This document shows positions 22,001-32,276 of a DNA stretch of 64,000 nt, piece by piece. A model generated the notes under the pieces. It made no database searches, had not been told where the DNA came from, and worked only from the letters and a program-made list of their open reading frames with translations. The stretch's first letter is position 1. Each line of letters starts with the position of its first letter. Where the stretch lies: NCBI GenBank assembly GCA_940671915.1, contig CALNVZ010003433.1:29225840-29289839 (forward strand). The letters are read 5' to 3'. The translations under genes were made by a program, and so were the position numbers. The stretch comes from Paracentrotus lividus (lineage: Eukaryota; Echinodermata; Echinoidea; Camarodonta; Echinidae).

Positions 22001-25000
22001 CATTTGGAATGATAGAAGGGCGCATATCTTTGCACTTGAAGGTTATGAATTGATCATGACTACCATATTATGTATAATGTAGGAGTGGCATGTGTCATTA
22101 CCAGTTGGATTTGAATTTTACAATTGGTCCTGGAAATTATGATTAAAAAACAGTGAGTGACACGACAGAAAAAAGACATTGGTTTCTAACCATCATTGGT
22201 TATGGTTGGATTTGTGCTCAGGTAGATCTCTAAGGGTACCATAGGTGCTGGTATATGTGTATGAATAGTGTACCTCTCCGACATTTATTATGTTTATCAA
22301 TCATTCCCTCTCTGTGGAAAATGGTCCACCTCTATGTGTCGTGAGTGACACGACATCCAAAATGTGAGTGACACGACCAGTGCCTTAAATTCGACATTTC
22401 AAGTAAATAACTAAATCCAAATTACCTGTATTTATATGCCATGTTAGAGTAATCCATGAAAATTACTTTAAGCAAAAAAAATCTTACAAAAGTGATTAGT
22501 TATAAGAATAAGAGGCATTTAAAGCACCATAGTCCCATACGTGCAAATTCCTGTTTGCTCAATTATTCAGCGTAAGAAAACTGGATCACACAATGTCAGA
22601 ACCTAAATAATTGTTTGTATTGTAAAGAAGCCTTTGTGTTGATTTCAGATCCTAATTTGCATTTTCAAAGGCACAGCGCCATATTGAAATTTCAGCTAAA
22701 TGTCCCACTTAGTCTGAATATGACCATGTATCATTTTTAGCTTTATTCATCCCATGCCACATCTGAAACCCACATAAAACTTTCAGGGATATATGTTTGC
22801 CTTTTGGTTTTGGGTGTTTTTTCGGGGGGGGGGGGAGGAGGAGGCTAGGGAGTTTAACCACCCCTCCCCTCTCTCCATTGAGCTGCCAAGTGAAAATTGT
22901 AGGTCTCCATCAATTCTGTGTAATAGATGCATGCAGGAGAACACCACTTAATACAATGTTCAAAATAGCCAAAAAAATCACTGGGTCGATCCTCCACCTT
23001 TAAAAAGCTGCATGTACATGTACGCACATTTTGTACATCTGCCCTGTTACAACTGGTAATGGCGCATGACGCATAATGTCACAATCTGGTCACAAAAACG
23101 CATTATTTACGTCTGGGACCAACTTTTGACGTCATCATCCAAAAGTCGGAACTGGGATTCGAACCTCGGTCCCATTCTTATCAGTTTGTGGGACTAGAAA
23201 AATAACTGCAATCATTTGAATTGTTTAATACATTGTGGAAAAAGAAAATCAGCCTACAAACTGATGCGGATCGGACCGAGGTTCGAATCCCAGTCACGTC
23301 TTTCGGATGGTCCCATAGTCTTTAAATAATGTGTCAGTGTGACATCATGCGTCACTGCAACATTACTGGTCGTACATGCCCCAGGTGTAAAATGTACATG
23401 TATATGTGTACCAGCTGTGCCTGGTGCATGTAGTCTCTAATTTTAGAATGTTTTACCGTAAGGCCTTTTAGGCTAACCTAGATTGAAAAAGGGGAACTCC
23501 TTGAGGGTAATTTCATTGTAGTTTCAAATCTTTTTGTTTTACAGTGAGTCATTTCTACCAACAAAAAAGGGGGAAATTTTTTGATGGAATTTTTTTTCAA
23601 AAGCTGAACTCAAGGTTGAATGTGTGGGCTAGAATGATTACATGAAGCAATAACTTTAAATTATAAAACAATTAATATTTTAGTTATAAGCTGTTTATAT
23701 CATTCATAATTATCTGCAATCAGTGGTCTTATTTGGTGTTACCAGAGTTTTTTTTTTTTTTTTTTAAGTGCTAGATAGCTTGAACTACAGCTTACACTAA
23801 TTTGTTATCGTTTAAGTTTCAATTTTGTTCATGTGCTTCACACACTGTAACAATAGTCTACAGATTTTTAAAAGGGCAATGAAATCTTGACAACAAATCA
23901 CACTCATGGTGAAAAGGAATGAAGTAGATAATCAGGCAGGTTTTAATAACCCAGAACAACTACTTGTTCATGTATATAAAAACAAGAATTCAAGGTACAG
24001 GTTCAGATAAACGTTAATCAATGCGATTTATCAAAAGTTAGTTGAAGGGTGATGAACTCGGCTATTATCAGTTTCTAAGAAGTTACATGTACATGTAAAT
24101 AATTGATAAAATATAAATAGAGATTAAAATGTATTGTAAGTAAAGATCAAGTATTAAAACCAATAAAGAGTTGTTTGATCAATGCATGCATCAGTTTTTG
24201 TACAGACTGACTGTCCCTTAGAGAAGAAATGTTTTCTCTCTATTTGTATTTTCGCTTGTACTAAGGCCCATTTAACTTTGGACTGTAAATACCCTAATTA
24301 TATGACTTTCCAAGAAGATAACTCTTTGTGATAACAAGAACTCTACATGTGAAAAAGGTAGGGCTTAAAAATTAGTGTGGAGATAAGTATCTGCACACTT
24401 TTTTTATTTAATCGTGATCTAAAAATACCGGTAATTGTATACTATAGTATACATGTAGTATCTGCTTGCAGGTGTCATTTACACTATAAACTGTAAATGA
24501 CAAGTTTACATGTAGGTAAAAATACCAGCAAATACAGTACTTAATGTAAAAAGCACTTATAAAACTACTCAAACAGAAGTTATGGTGAAGGTTTATTTAA
24601 AAGCTGATTTTGATATTCCACAGTGGAATCCATGACATTTGCTCCCGCGACAATTGCTCCGCTATAAATTCCATACACTAATCGAATGACTAACTTCAAC
24701 CAGGGACTTTACACTATACCCTACCCTAAACCTAACCCTAAACCTAATATAAATCCCTATTACAACCCTAACCCTAACCCTATATCTTAGACGAAATAAA
24801 GCCCAGAGCAATTGTCGCAGGAGCAAATGTCGGGTCACCTCAACAGTGAGACTTCATTTCAATGTCTGTAAATTCTTGAGATCAAAGTGCTAAGAATACA
24901 ACCCTCATTATAAAGTGAGCATGTTTGTTTTTTGTTTTTTAATCTTCCTATCAATACATATTAAATAAAGTACATGTATATACTATATGGAAAAAGAATC

Positions 25001-28000
25001 AACATTTGATTCTTATCTCAAACATACATGTGGTACTTCTACTCTCTTAAACTTGCAAATATTTGTTTTGCCTGATAGCAGAGGTTCATACATGAAGTTC
25101 TTATAGTGTAACATGTGCAAATGAATGTTCTTAATAAGACTTAGATTAGGATTAGTCGAGAAAACATTGCAGGAGATTTTGTCTGAGACTATGGGAGGAT
25201 TTAAATACTCGAACTTTGTCAAAACATACATTGATAACATTCAGTGGGCCATGGGATATTTACATGATTTCACTGATCAAATCTACGTACATGGATTCAG
25301 TGACAAATCCTCATTCAAATAATAGGATCTATTGAGGTGCATCTTTTACATGCAATGATAGCAAAGTATTTCAAAAGATTTGTTGTTATTCCGAAACTGA
25401 ACTTTGGCTTTTAATCTGGGTTGTTATGGGGACATGTGAATGTTCCTGACTTAGGGAAGTCCAATTGTTTTTTATGCAGCAAAAGCTTTTCTCAAATGGC
25501 ATTTCTTAAGACTAATTTCATAAGTGCTCCATGAAAAGATTTCTGTAACAAGTTTCAAAACCGTCATTCTCAAAGTAGTCCGAAATCTGTCTCCGCGAAG
25601 TGAGATACCACCATTAGTTAGAGATCAAGGCTTGTATGCATGGTTCACAAAGGAGTGCATTACAAAAGATAGGGTACATGATCCATGAAGTAATGGCCCT
25701 GGCCCATTATGACAATCTTTCAGGCAATCTTTCTTTTTAACTACATTTCTTTTAATATTGATATTTCTATTGTTGTGTCTTGATGACCATTTATTTATTT
25801 CTTGTTTAACATACATGTATATTTGTTTTGGCCCATTTGGCCGCCCATAATTCAGTTCTCAAGTGCAGACATTCTTACCCTTTCTCCTGCTAGTGGATCA
25901 TCTCTGTTTTTATCAGGATGGTACTTCAGTGCCATCTAAATTTCAAGGAAGAAAAAGAACCACAAAATGAATGTAACAGAGCTGAATAATGAAATTTCAC
26001 TTCAGAACCATTACTTATTTTTAAAAACCTACTTTATTATAAAAAACACTGTTATTAAGCACTTTATAAATTGTAAGTATTATTATCATTACTAGTTCAC
26101 TAAAGAACCAACTAGTACACGTATGTACTTGTCAAACCCAAAACAATAATTATTTGATAACATACAGTCCGACTTTGCTTGTATTGGCTTTTAGGACGTG
26201 AGGTTGGGTTTTAAATTAAAAGGTTTGGATCCTCATTTCATAGAATGGAAAGAGGCATCGCATGTACACGTACCTTCCTGTAAGCCTTCTTGATATCATC
26301 TTCCTTTGCATCCTTGGGTACATTTAGTAACTGATATAACGACTCTCCTGCAGTGCTGAAAAGAAATAATTTATAACATTATGTTAATTTCAATATTAAA
26401 AGGAAGCCCAAAATATTGGTTTTTATCTGACCCAGACAAATGGTGGTCAAAAAAGATCATAGACGCTGTGGCATGTTCATAAAATATATCTTGCATTATT
26501 ACATACAGATTGCATGTACACGGCAGCTGTCGTGGGTCAATTTCTACAATTCCTACATTTCTGTACAATTAAAATTGTTCTCTTATTTTGTACAAAATGT
26601 ATAAGAATACAAAGAGGAGTGAGAGAAATAGCTATGGAAGAAAAAGAGAAAAGAAGAAGGGGATCAATCGGTAACCAGGAGATTTGTCCATTTTGCATGC
26701 ACAATGGTTCGTGTCAAATGATACAAAGAAAAATTGCAATAACATTGCTAACATTATAAGATAGTAAATCAGGAAAGGCAAGAAAAATGCTGATAAGTTA
26801 TACAAAAAAAAAATACAATACATGTATGTACAGTAAAAGGAGGAAACAGAGACTAAAACAACAAAAGAAGGAAAGAGTACAAGAAAAATGAACAACATTA
26901 ATTGTTCTTTTTCGGCACATTTTTACACAACACAAAATTATTCATTCATGCACATCAATAGTTCAGGAGAAGAGTTATTTTGTGAAGCTGATTGCATTTT
27001 TATTTTTTTATCTCACAGTTGTTTATAATCAAAATGGACAAAGGATTTTTGCATATGGTACAGTATGCAAATCATCTCTGGATAAGATCCCAACACCAAT
27101 GAATCTTATCTCATTAACATGCAAATGCATGTACAGCACACAAAGCATTTTATAAATGGCAATTACTCTACACTCGACAGCATATTTACATAATCAATAG
27201 GTCGTTCATCATTGTAGTCAATCTATATTCATACATGGCCTGCAGCTTCAGAGATTATCAGTATGAGTAGATAATGTATTGAACTGTATAGTCTTCTATT
27301 TCAGACACTATTTCCTAAAGAACTCTTCTCAAGGAGTTTGTAATATAGAGATATTTTCAGGGAATAATTTTATTTCTGAAATTTTATTGGCAGTTTGAGT
27401 TGATGGAGAAGTACTTTCAACTTATACAATGTACAGTCCTAAGTCAAAAAGTTGCCATATACGCAAAAACAAATTTTAAGTAGCAATCATACAAAACTCC
27501 ATCATATTGTGATACAATTCGGTGGATTCACAGTACGGTGCGCCACCTATCGATTGCAGCGGACAGGCCAAATTCGCAATGCCCCATGGGAAAAAGTCGA
27601 CATCAAAATTAATCTCTGTGAGGTTCGCGCTGCGCTGCATATTTTTATAATAAAATAATAATGAACAAATGCGATTATTATGTGCGCTGGCCTGTATGCC
27701 AAGATGAGTCAAGTATTTGTTTAGTTCGTCGACCCGCATTCGCTGAGAAACAGCTCGGTCCGCCACTTTTGAAAGGCAGAGATAAACACACACACACAGT
27801 CACATTACACCCTGCACCTGCGATGTCGACCCAAAGTTAGAAATTGGCCTGTCCGCTTCATGCCGATAGGTGGCGCACCGTATTGTGAATCCACTGAATT
27901 GTGGGAAAAATTATTCTCTGATCTCAACTGTCTCTTAGGCCTATTTTGACATCTGCAATACAATCTTCAATTTGTGACTCATAAATTTTTACAGCCTGCA

Positions 28001-31000
28001 AACAGGAATATTATTTTGAAGAAGAAACCTCAGTCTAGGAAGTCATAACTTTACAGGTCTATGGGTCTTCATAAATGATTTCATAAAGCAGACATCAATT
28101 ACTGCACAACACCTTTTCAATTTAAAGTACATGTAGGGCCTATTCTAATATTCCTTATGCAGCTGTCATTTGTAAGACCCACGTCTTGACCCCCGGGAGT
28201 AGTCCATCAAAGTTGCGTCAAAGTCCCCATAATCAGTGACTGACAGTACCGTCATGGACGTCGAAAGTCCGTCATAATACTGACTCGTATGTGCGTCTCA
28301 GTAAGTCACTTTACCAATTTGCGTCACTTGGTGTGTCAAATAAGACCGTCATGGTTTGGGTGATATATCGCTAGTGTCATGTTGCGATCGTTGTTCATGG
28401 TCAGTCACTATGGTCAGTCACTATCACCAAAAGGTGCATCAGGAATGTTCATTACGAGTGTGTCATTGGTAAGTCACTTTTGTGAAATGGTGTGTCACTT
28501 TCCGTGACATAGGGTGCGTCATGGTATCTCAATGTACGACTCTCTTTGGTAAAGTGACGCACGGCACCTATTCCGGAGGTCAAGAAGCGGGTCTTACAAA
28601 TGACAGCTGCATTACAGCATGGAGGTTTTAAAAAGTACAGTTACAGTCATGTAATAGTTTTGAATGTAAATATATTATGTCAAATTTTCAAGCCCAGATT
28701 TGATGCAGTGTTACTTGCTGATCCCTTGATACCCCTTAACACTTAAAACTTATTACCCCAATGTAACCCTTATCATACATGTAATCCTTAGGTCTAGGAT
28801 TAGATTGTCAAATGCGTCAGGCGTTTTATAAAGAATAGATGCATTTCACATGTAGTCTCAATATTCAGACTACAAATTAAAGTGTGACTAACATCCGTTT
28901 TTGCCTTAAAACTCCACATACACAAAGTAAAAAGGTGAAATGCTTTTGAAGATATCAGGTACATTACATACCTGATGACTCAATGGCCTTGACTGATATC
29001 CCTATTTAGCTTGGGAAAGGTGAATCACACCTAGGATGACAGTGCTGACCTATCCTCCATTCATAGCTTTTGGTGTTATTTTGGTGGATCTCTAGATTCA
29101 TGATATATACATGTAACATCCATGGCGCTCATACATGTAGTCCTGAGCATTTTCTCTGTGAAGTTTTTTAGATAAAGTTCTGTAAAAGGCGATTCCATGT
29201 TGTGTTGTATGGGACATTTCGATAACATTTCACCTCTTTTCAACATGAAAACAAAAGAATATTTAAATATGATTGATGGTGATCTTCAAGTAGTACCTGA
29301 ACGGGTACAAAAACCAAGGCTTGACTGGATGACACATTCTGTACAATATTACAACTCTAACTTTAGATTAGAGTGTAGCGACTTGTGAAAAATAAAGAAG
29401 GCCATGCGTTTTGAACTGGCACCCTTTTGTGTTACACCACCTAAATCTAAAAATCATGCACCTGTCAGGATCAAAGTGTTATAACTCTTGAAGTATTAAC
29501 TCTAACCCTACAAAAGTATACATTTTCTGAAAGGAAATGTCCTGTAGGTTTCAAAAAATGCCATCCACTACAATGCAGGGTGAAGTAGTAACATATTTTG
29601 ATTTAAATATTAATTTTTTGGGGGCCCTGATTTTTTTTTACTGCAGCCCCCAATATTTTTTCTCCCTTTGATCCAGGTCGTAATTGCTCACCGTATTTGA
29701 ATTGCTCTTGATATTTCCTTTCAGAAAATATATAGTTGTAGGGGGGGGGGTTTCTTCATCTAATAAAAAAATTCTTAACCATAAAAGGGCCCAAATATTT
29801 TGGTCAACCTGGGCCAAGGAGGGGGCTGCCCCCTCCTCCAGATCTCGGCCATGGTGGGGCCAAAGTTTATAAAAACTTGCATGTAGGTGGGCTATCTTAT
29901 GATGAAGAAGCTCACAAAGTTTCAGGCCCCTATCTCAAGTAATCTTTGAGTTATCAGCATTTATGTAACATCACTTCACATACAACAGGAACTGTATTGA
30001 GTTACTTTATGTACAATACACAGTCAATGGCGAAATTGTCATTTTTAACCGAGCGCAGTGCGGCGATTTTCGGAGCTGCGCATTACCAAATCGCTGGAAC
30101 TTTATAAATGTGGTATCAAAAGATCATGAGAATCTAAGGCTCTAAGTCCTAAAAGCTCACAGCAAAAATAAATATCATAAAGTGTATCATGTTTCAAATT
30201 GCACAGGAGGTGCGAAAATCCCATAGACTTGTGTGTACCTCTTCCCCCCCCTCCTCTTCCGCCCCCCCCCCTCAACCACCCTTGTCTTTTCGTTTTATCG
30301 CGTCCGTTTCGCGATTTCAAGTGCGAGTACGTTCAAGATTCACAGGTCTGATAGAGCTTTGCATTCCAAGCTTTCAAATAACACCATTTCAGGTATAACC
30401 CTCTATTTAGCCAAGATAGTCATACATTAACTGAAACAAAATTTGGAAAAGCGTAACAAAACCACCCTTTTGGGTGGCGAGTTCAAAACACATGGCCAGA
30501 ATGAATCTGCTTTTATAATGTAAACAAAATTTGCCAATGTCCATATGAAGTAACTTAACTATGACCTATAACCTTGAATGACAAAGTGAACTTGAACAAG
30601 GTGAAATGTCAGTTGAAAAAGTTAAAGGTAATTTTATATTAGCAAGACCATAAATTAGAACTTCCGATGATTTCACTTAAAACTGTTCATTATTTCCATG
30701 TTTAATCTTTAAAAAAACACCTACCTAAATTTGTGACGTATGGGACATTGCACTTTGGACTGGACCTAATTTGCATATATTTAATTAATTTCACTTCACC
30801 AATTATTCTTTTTCTAGCATTCAAGTACTGGTGTCTCTATGTCCCCCTGGGTAAGAATTCAAAATATTATTCTATGAGAGCATTAAAATATGAAATGTAA
30901 TGTCTCGTACATCACACTACCTACATGTAATTAAAATTCAAAAACATGACCTTGACATTTCAAGTACAATTTTTTAAAACTTTTTCTTACCAGAACCTGA

Positions 31001-32184
31001 AACTTCAATGTTTTGGTTTTCAAATGAATTATCATTTGTCATATTTTAATGCATTTTAAATTTGAGGTGTTGGAGGGACATTAGCTTTAAAGCTTGGACC
31101 TGCTCACAAGAAGTAAATACATTGAGACATACATGTACATAACTGAACTACCATACATTTACATGTAAAATGACAAAATATTGGTTAATATCACATTGCC
31201 TAAACTCTAAAAAATAAAAGTGTAAATTGGGATCAAAAGTTCTACACAAATTTGAGTGCATTATTCAAACCCATTTTCGAAAGTTTAGTTATTCAACACA
31301 GGTTTAAAATGATTTTATGTTAACCCATTGAGGACTGAGCCGGAATATAATCGGGATGGTCTAGATCTATGAAAAATGTGTGTTATAGCCAAATTAGCTC
31401 ATCTCCAAGTGAGATGGAAGATTTTTTCCAGGCATGATTTGAGACTGTTCGTACATGTAGATCTAGATCTACATGTATTCTGGGGGGCCCTCGGGGTCGC
31501 CCTCCCCCCCCCCCCCCCCAACTGACCTTAAAGCAAGGGGTGCCATATCAACTTTAATTTAGGGTTGCAAAATTGAGCACAAAGTAAAAAATGGAAGAAA
31601 AGACATGTTTATACCAGGTTGACCAAGTCTTATGACGCCCGGTATGACGGGGAATAAAAATCGGGTGTACCATCATGACCATTGAAGCGCCAAGATCAGG
31701 TAGGGCCCCCCAGGGTACAAAATCCTGGATATGCGCCTGTAGCGTAGGGAGGGAAACCTATCGTCGCACGCAGAACAATCAGTCCGCTTTGACTCTTTGA
31801 AACCTTTTAAAGTTTTGATTCGATAGATTTCTACAGTCAGAGTCAGAGACACTCAGACAGAGAGAGGACGGTTCATGGTGCCTGCGGCAACATAATTCAT
31901 AAAACACATTATTTAATATGACCATCTTATAATTCATAATAAAATAAACACAGCAGTCAAAATGAATCAAATCACTCATGCATGACAATCTCTCAGAAAT
32001 TCTTATCCTCCTATCACGATTCATTCATCAGATCAAGACAATCATTCATTCATTCAATCATTCGCGACTGGTTCATCAAAATCATCATTCTTCTAACATA
32101 GATCTACTTTCAACAAAATAAACTGTAAAAGCTTCATCATCTTTACCTCATCGACCTTGATTCTTTCGACATTGGTGTCGCCAT
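18817..32184 (-). CDS. DNAJC5: Cysteine string protein (DnaJ homolog subfamily C member 5), complete six-exon gene
   Basis: Six exons join in frame: 32147-32184, 26274-26355, 25879-25935, 21713-21865, 20136-20270 and 18817-19020. All introns are GT-AG on the minus strand. The exons total 669 bp, or 222 codons plus stop; vertebrate DNAJC5 is about 198 aa. Residues about 14-85 form the J domain, with HPD at 46-48. The CSP-type linker follows the J domain, then 13 cysteines at residues 116-139, then an acidic, Pro/Thr-rich tail carrying the DTPI motif also seen in vertebrate CSP. In the family, the palmitoylated cysteine string anchors the protein to synaptic and secretory vesicles, and the J domain stimulates Hsc70 to protect SNARE proteins. 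Introns are filled with MITEs and a LINE fragment. A second copy of exons 4 and 5 lies downstream at 7125-7274 and 1551-1679. Family assignment is very secure; exact transcript ends are not known. Confidence 0.95.
19170..19580. repeat. Related TTCGCGAA-rich repeat beside the decayed MITE
   Basis: It contains GTGGTTTCTTACGCGG, TTTTATTTTCGCGAATC, two copies of GCGCGAAAATGTT-like words and ends with ATATCTGTACGCGAAA. These are the subterminal words of the MITE family at 39957, arranged in a longer unit. Confidence 0.5.
19582..19781. mobile_element. Decayed copy of the ACTGTATAAGT MITE family
   Basis: TACTGTATAAGTTAATATTT and ACTTATACAGTA mark the ends. Aligned in inverse orientation with 39957-40158 along its whole length, including TTGGTGATGATTTCATTAC; most differences are CpG in that copy against TpG or CpA here. 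Confidence 0.75.
20136..20270 (-). CDS. DNAJC5: DNAJC5 exon 5 (cysteine string)
   Basis: 135 bp, 45 codons, phase 0/0. It holds 13 cysteines within 24 residues, including [14 protein letters not shown], followed by [19 protein letters not shown]. Acceptor is ttttcag|ATA and donor GAC|gtaagt. In CSPs these cysteines are the palmitoylation and membrane-attachment region. Confidence 0.95.
20627..21125. mobile_element. 499-bp foldback MITE, TA target
   Basis: AAGGGGAAGTTCACCCTGGA stands at both ends in inverted orientation; the match is perfect for more than 30 bp and then imperfect for about 200 bp (GTGACGTCAC, GCGAGCAG in both arms). TA flanks. It lies between DNAJC5 exons 4 and 5. Confidence 0.85.
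21262..21655 (+). mobile_element. RTE-like retrotransposon 3' fragment
   Basis: Plus-strand frames give [19 protein letters not shown], then after a stop [18 protein letters not shown], then the basic tail [19 protein letters not shown]. These match the order of motifs at the C terminus of RTE-clade ORF2 (the CEMW-LRR and KRSRGRQR regions). The fragment has stops and shifts. It ends about 60 bp from the DNAJC5 exon 4 donor, in opposite orientation to that gene. Confidence 0.75.
21713..21865 (-). CDS. DNAJC5: DNAJC5 exon 4 (J-domain helices III-IV and linker)
   Basis: 153 bp, 51 codons, phase 0/0. It encodes [18 protein letters not shown], then [15 protein letters not shown] and the GEDNV linker. 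Acceptor is tttcag|TTC and donor AGG|gtatgt. A reverse-transcriptase fragment on the opposite strand ends about 60 bp into the following intron. Confidence 0.95.
23052..23370. repeat. Long inverted repeat with tRNA B-box words in both arms
   Basis: Arms of about 110-130 bp pair: ACTGGTAATG...GACGCAT, GGGATTCGAACCTCGGTCC and ATCAGTTTGT recur inverted, with a loop of about 60 bp near 23,200. GGTTCGAATCCC stands at 23280-23291 on the plus strand and at 23154-23165 on the minus strand. It fits the Pol III B-box consensus GGTTCGANTCC. No A box or tRNA fold was recognised. Confidence 0.75.
24634..24831. mobile_element. MITE with internal telomere-like CCCTAA repeats
   Basis: GACATTTGCTCCCGCGACAA and, from the right, GACATTTGCTCCTGCGACAA are the ends, both continuing TTGCTC. 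Between them are CCTAACCCTAAACC and AACCCTAACCCTAACCC words. Confidence 0.75.
25540..25612. repeat. Solo end of the GAGACGTCTC foldback family
   Basis: The sequence GTCTCCGCGAAGTGAGATAC followed by CACC ends at 25612 and matches the terminal inverted repeat of the element at 3089-4247. No partner end was found nearby. It lies in the intron between DNAJC5 exons 3 and 4. Confidence 0.6.
25879..25935 (-). CDS. DNAJC5: DNAJC5 exon 3 (HPD loop)
   Basis: 57 bp and 19 codons, phase 0 at both ends. It encodes [13 protein letters not shown] and the LAGER segment. HPD is the catalytic tripeptide that stimulates the Hsc70 ATPase. This is the only HPD exon of this type that I could find in the window, which matters for the downstream exon copies. 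Confidence 0.94.
26274..26355 (-). CDS. DNAJC5: DNAJC5 exon 2 (J-domain helices I-II)
   Basis: 82 bp with acceptor ttcag|C and donor AAG|gta. It begins with the last base of the split Ser codon, then encodes [16 protein letters not shown] and the DDIKKAYRK helix of the J domain. The exon ends in phase 0. Confidence 0.93.
27515..27901. mobile_element. 387-bp TIR element with about 60-bp arms
   Basis: CAATTCGGTGGATTCACAGT and, from the right, CAATTCAGTGGATTCACAAT open the arms. Both continue ACGGTGCGCCACCTATCG and GCGGACAGGCCAA. Non-coding, in the first part of the DNAJC5 intron 1 region. Confidence 0.8.
28159..28610. mobile_element. 452-bp TIR element with 22-bp perfect ends
   Basis: GCAGCTGTCATTTGTAAGAC (continuing CC) at the left and its exact complement at the right. 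The interior has repeated GTCACT and CAGTCACTATGGT words. Confidence 0.8.
31322..31420. repeat. Short dispersed repeat (copy 1 of 2)
   Basis: CCATTGAGGACTGAGCC, ATCGGG, AAAAATGTGTGTTATAGCC and AGCTCATCTCCAA match in order the sequence at 46951-47046. Confidence 0.55.
32147..32184 (-). CDS. DNAJC5: DNAJC5 exon 1 (start codon)
   Basis: This exon encodes 12 residues ([12 protein letters not shown]) plus two bases of a Ser codon that is completed in exon 2. The start context caagATGG has A at -3 and G at +4. The donor reads AG|gtaaag. The joined N terminus aligns with the vertebrate segment before the GESLY motif. Confidence 0.85.
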
Positions 32185-32266
32185 CTTGATAACTGTATGA
32201 TAATATTTGATCCAGTGACTGTAATTATCTCATGACAGTCATTCACATTTCAATATTGTTGCACAG

Positions 32267-32276
32267 TTTTATATAG
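32267..32276 (-). promoter_or_regulatory. TATA-like box of DNAJC5
   Basis: On the minus strand the sequence reads CTATATAAAA, 83-92 bp before the DNAJC5 start codon, just below a GC-rich stretch with CGCG motifs (32,285-32,335). With usual spacing, transcription would start near 32,240 and give a 5' UTR of about 55 nt. The motif and position are seen; its use is inferred. Confidence 0.45.

Noticed and set aside
23154..23291. tRNA gene suggested by GGTTCGAATCCC
   Set aside because: No acceptor stem, anticodon arm or A box around either B-box word; the words sit in a long inverted repeat instead.
24715..24785. Telomere or subtelomere
   Set aside because: The CCCTAA units are few and imperfect, and are enclosed by the inverted ends of a MITE in an intron.
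26514..26898. 81- and 88-codon frames on opposite strands next to DNAJC5 exon 2
   Set aside because: Compositional frames in an intron; no similarity to CSP and no splice support.
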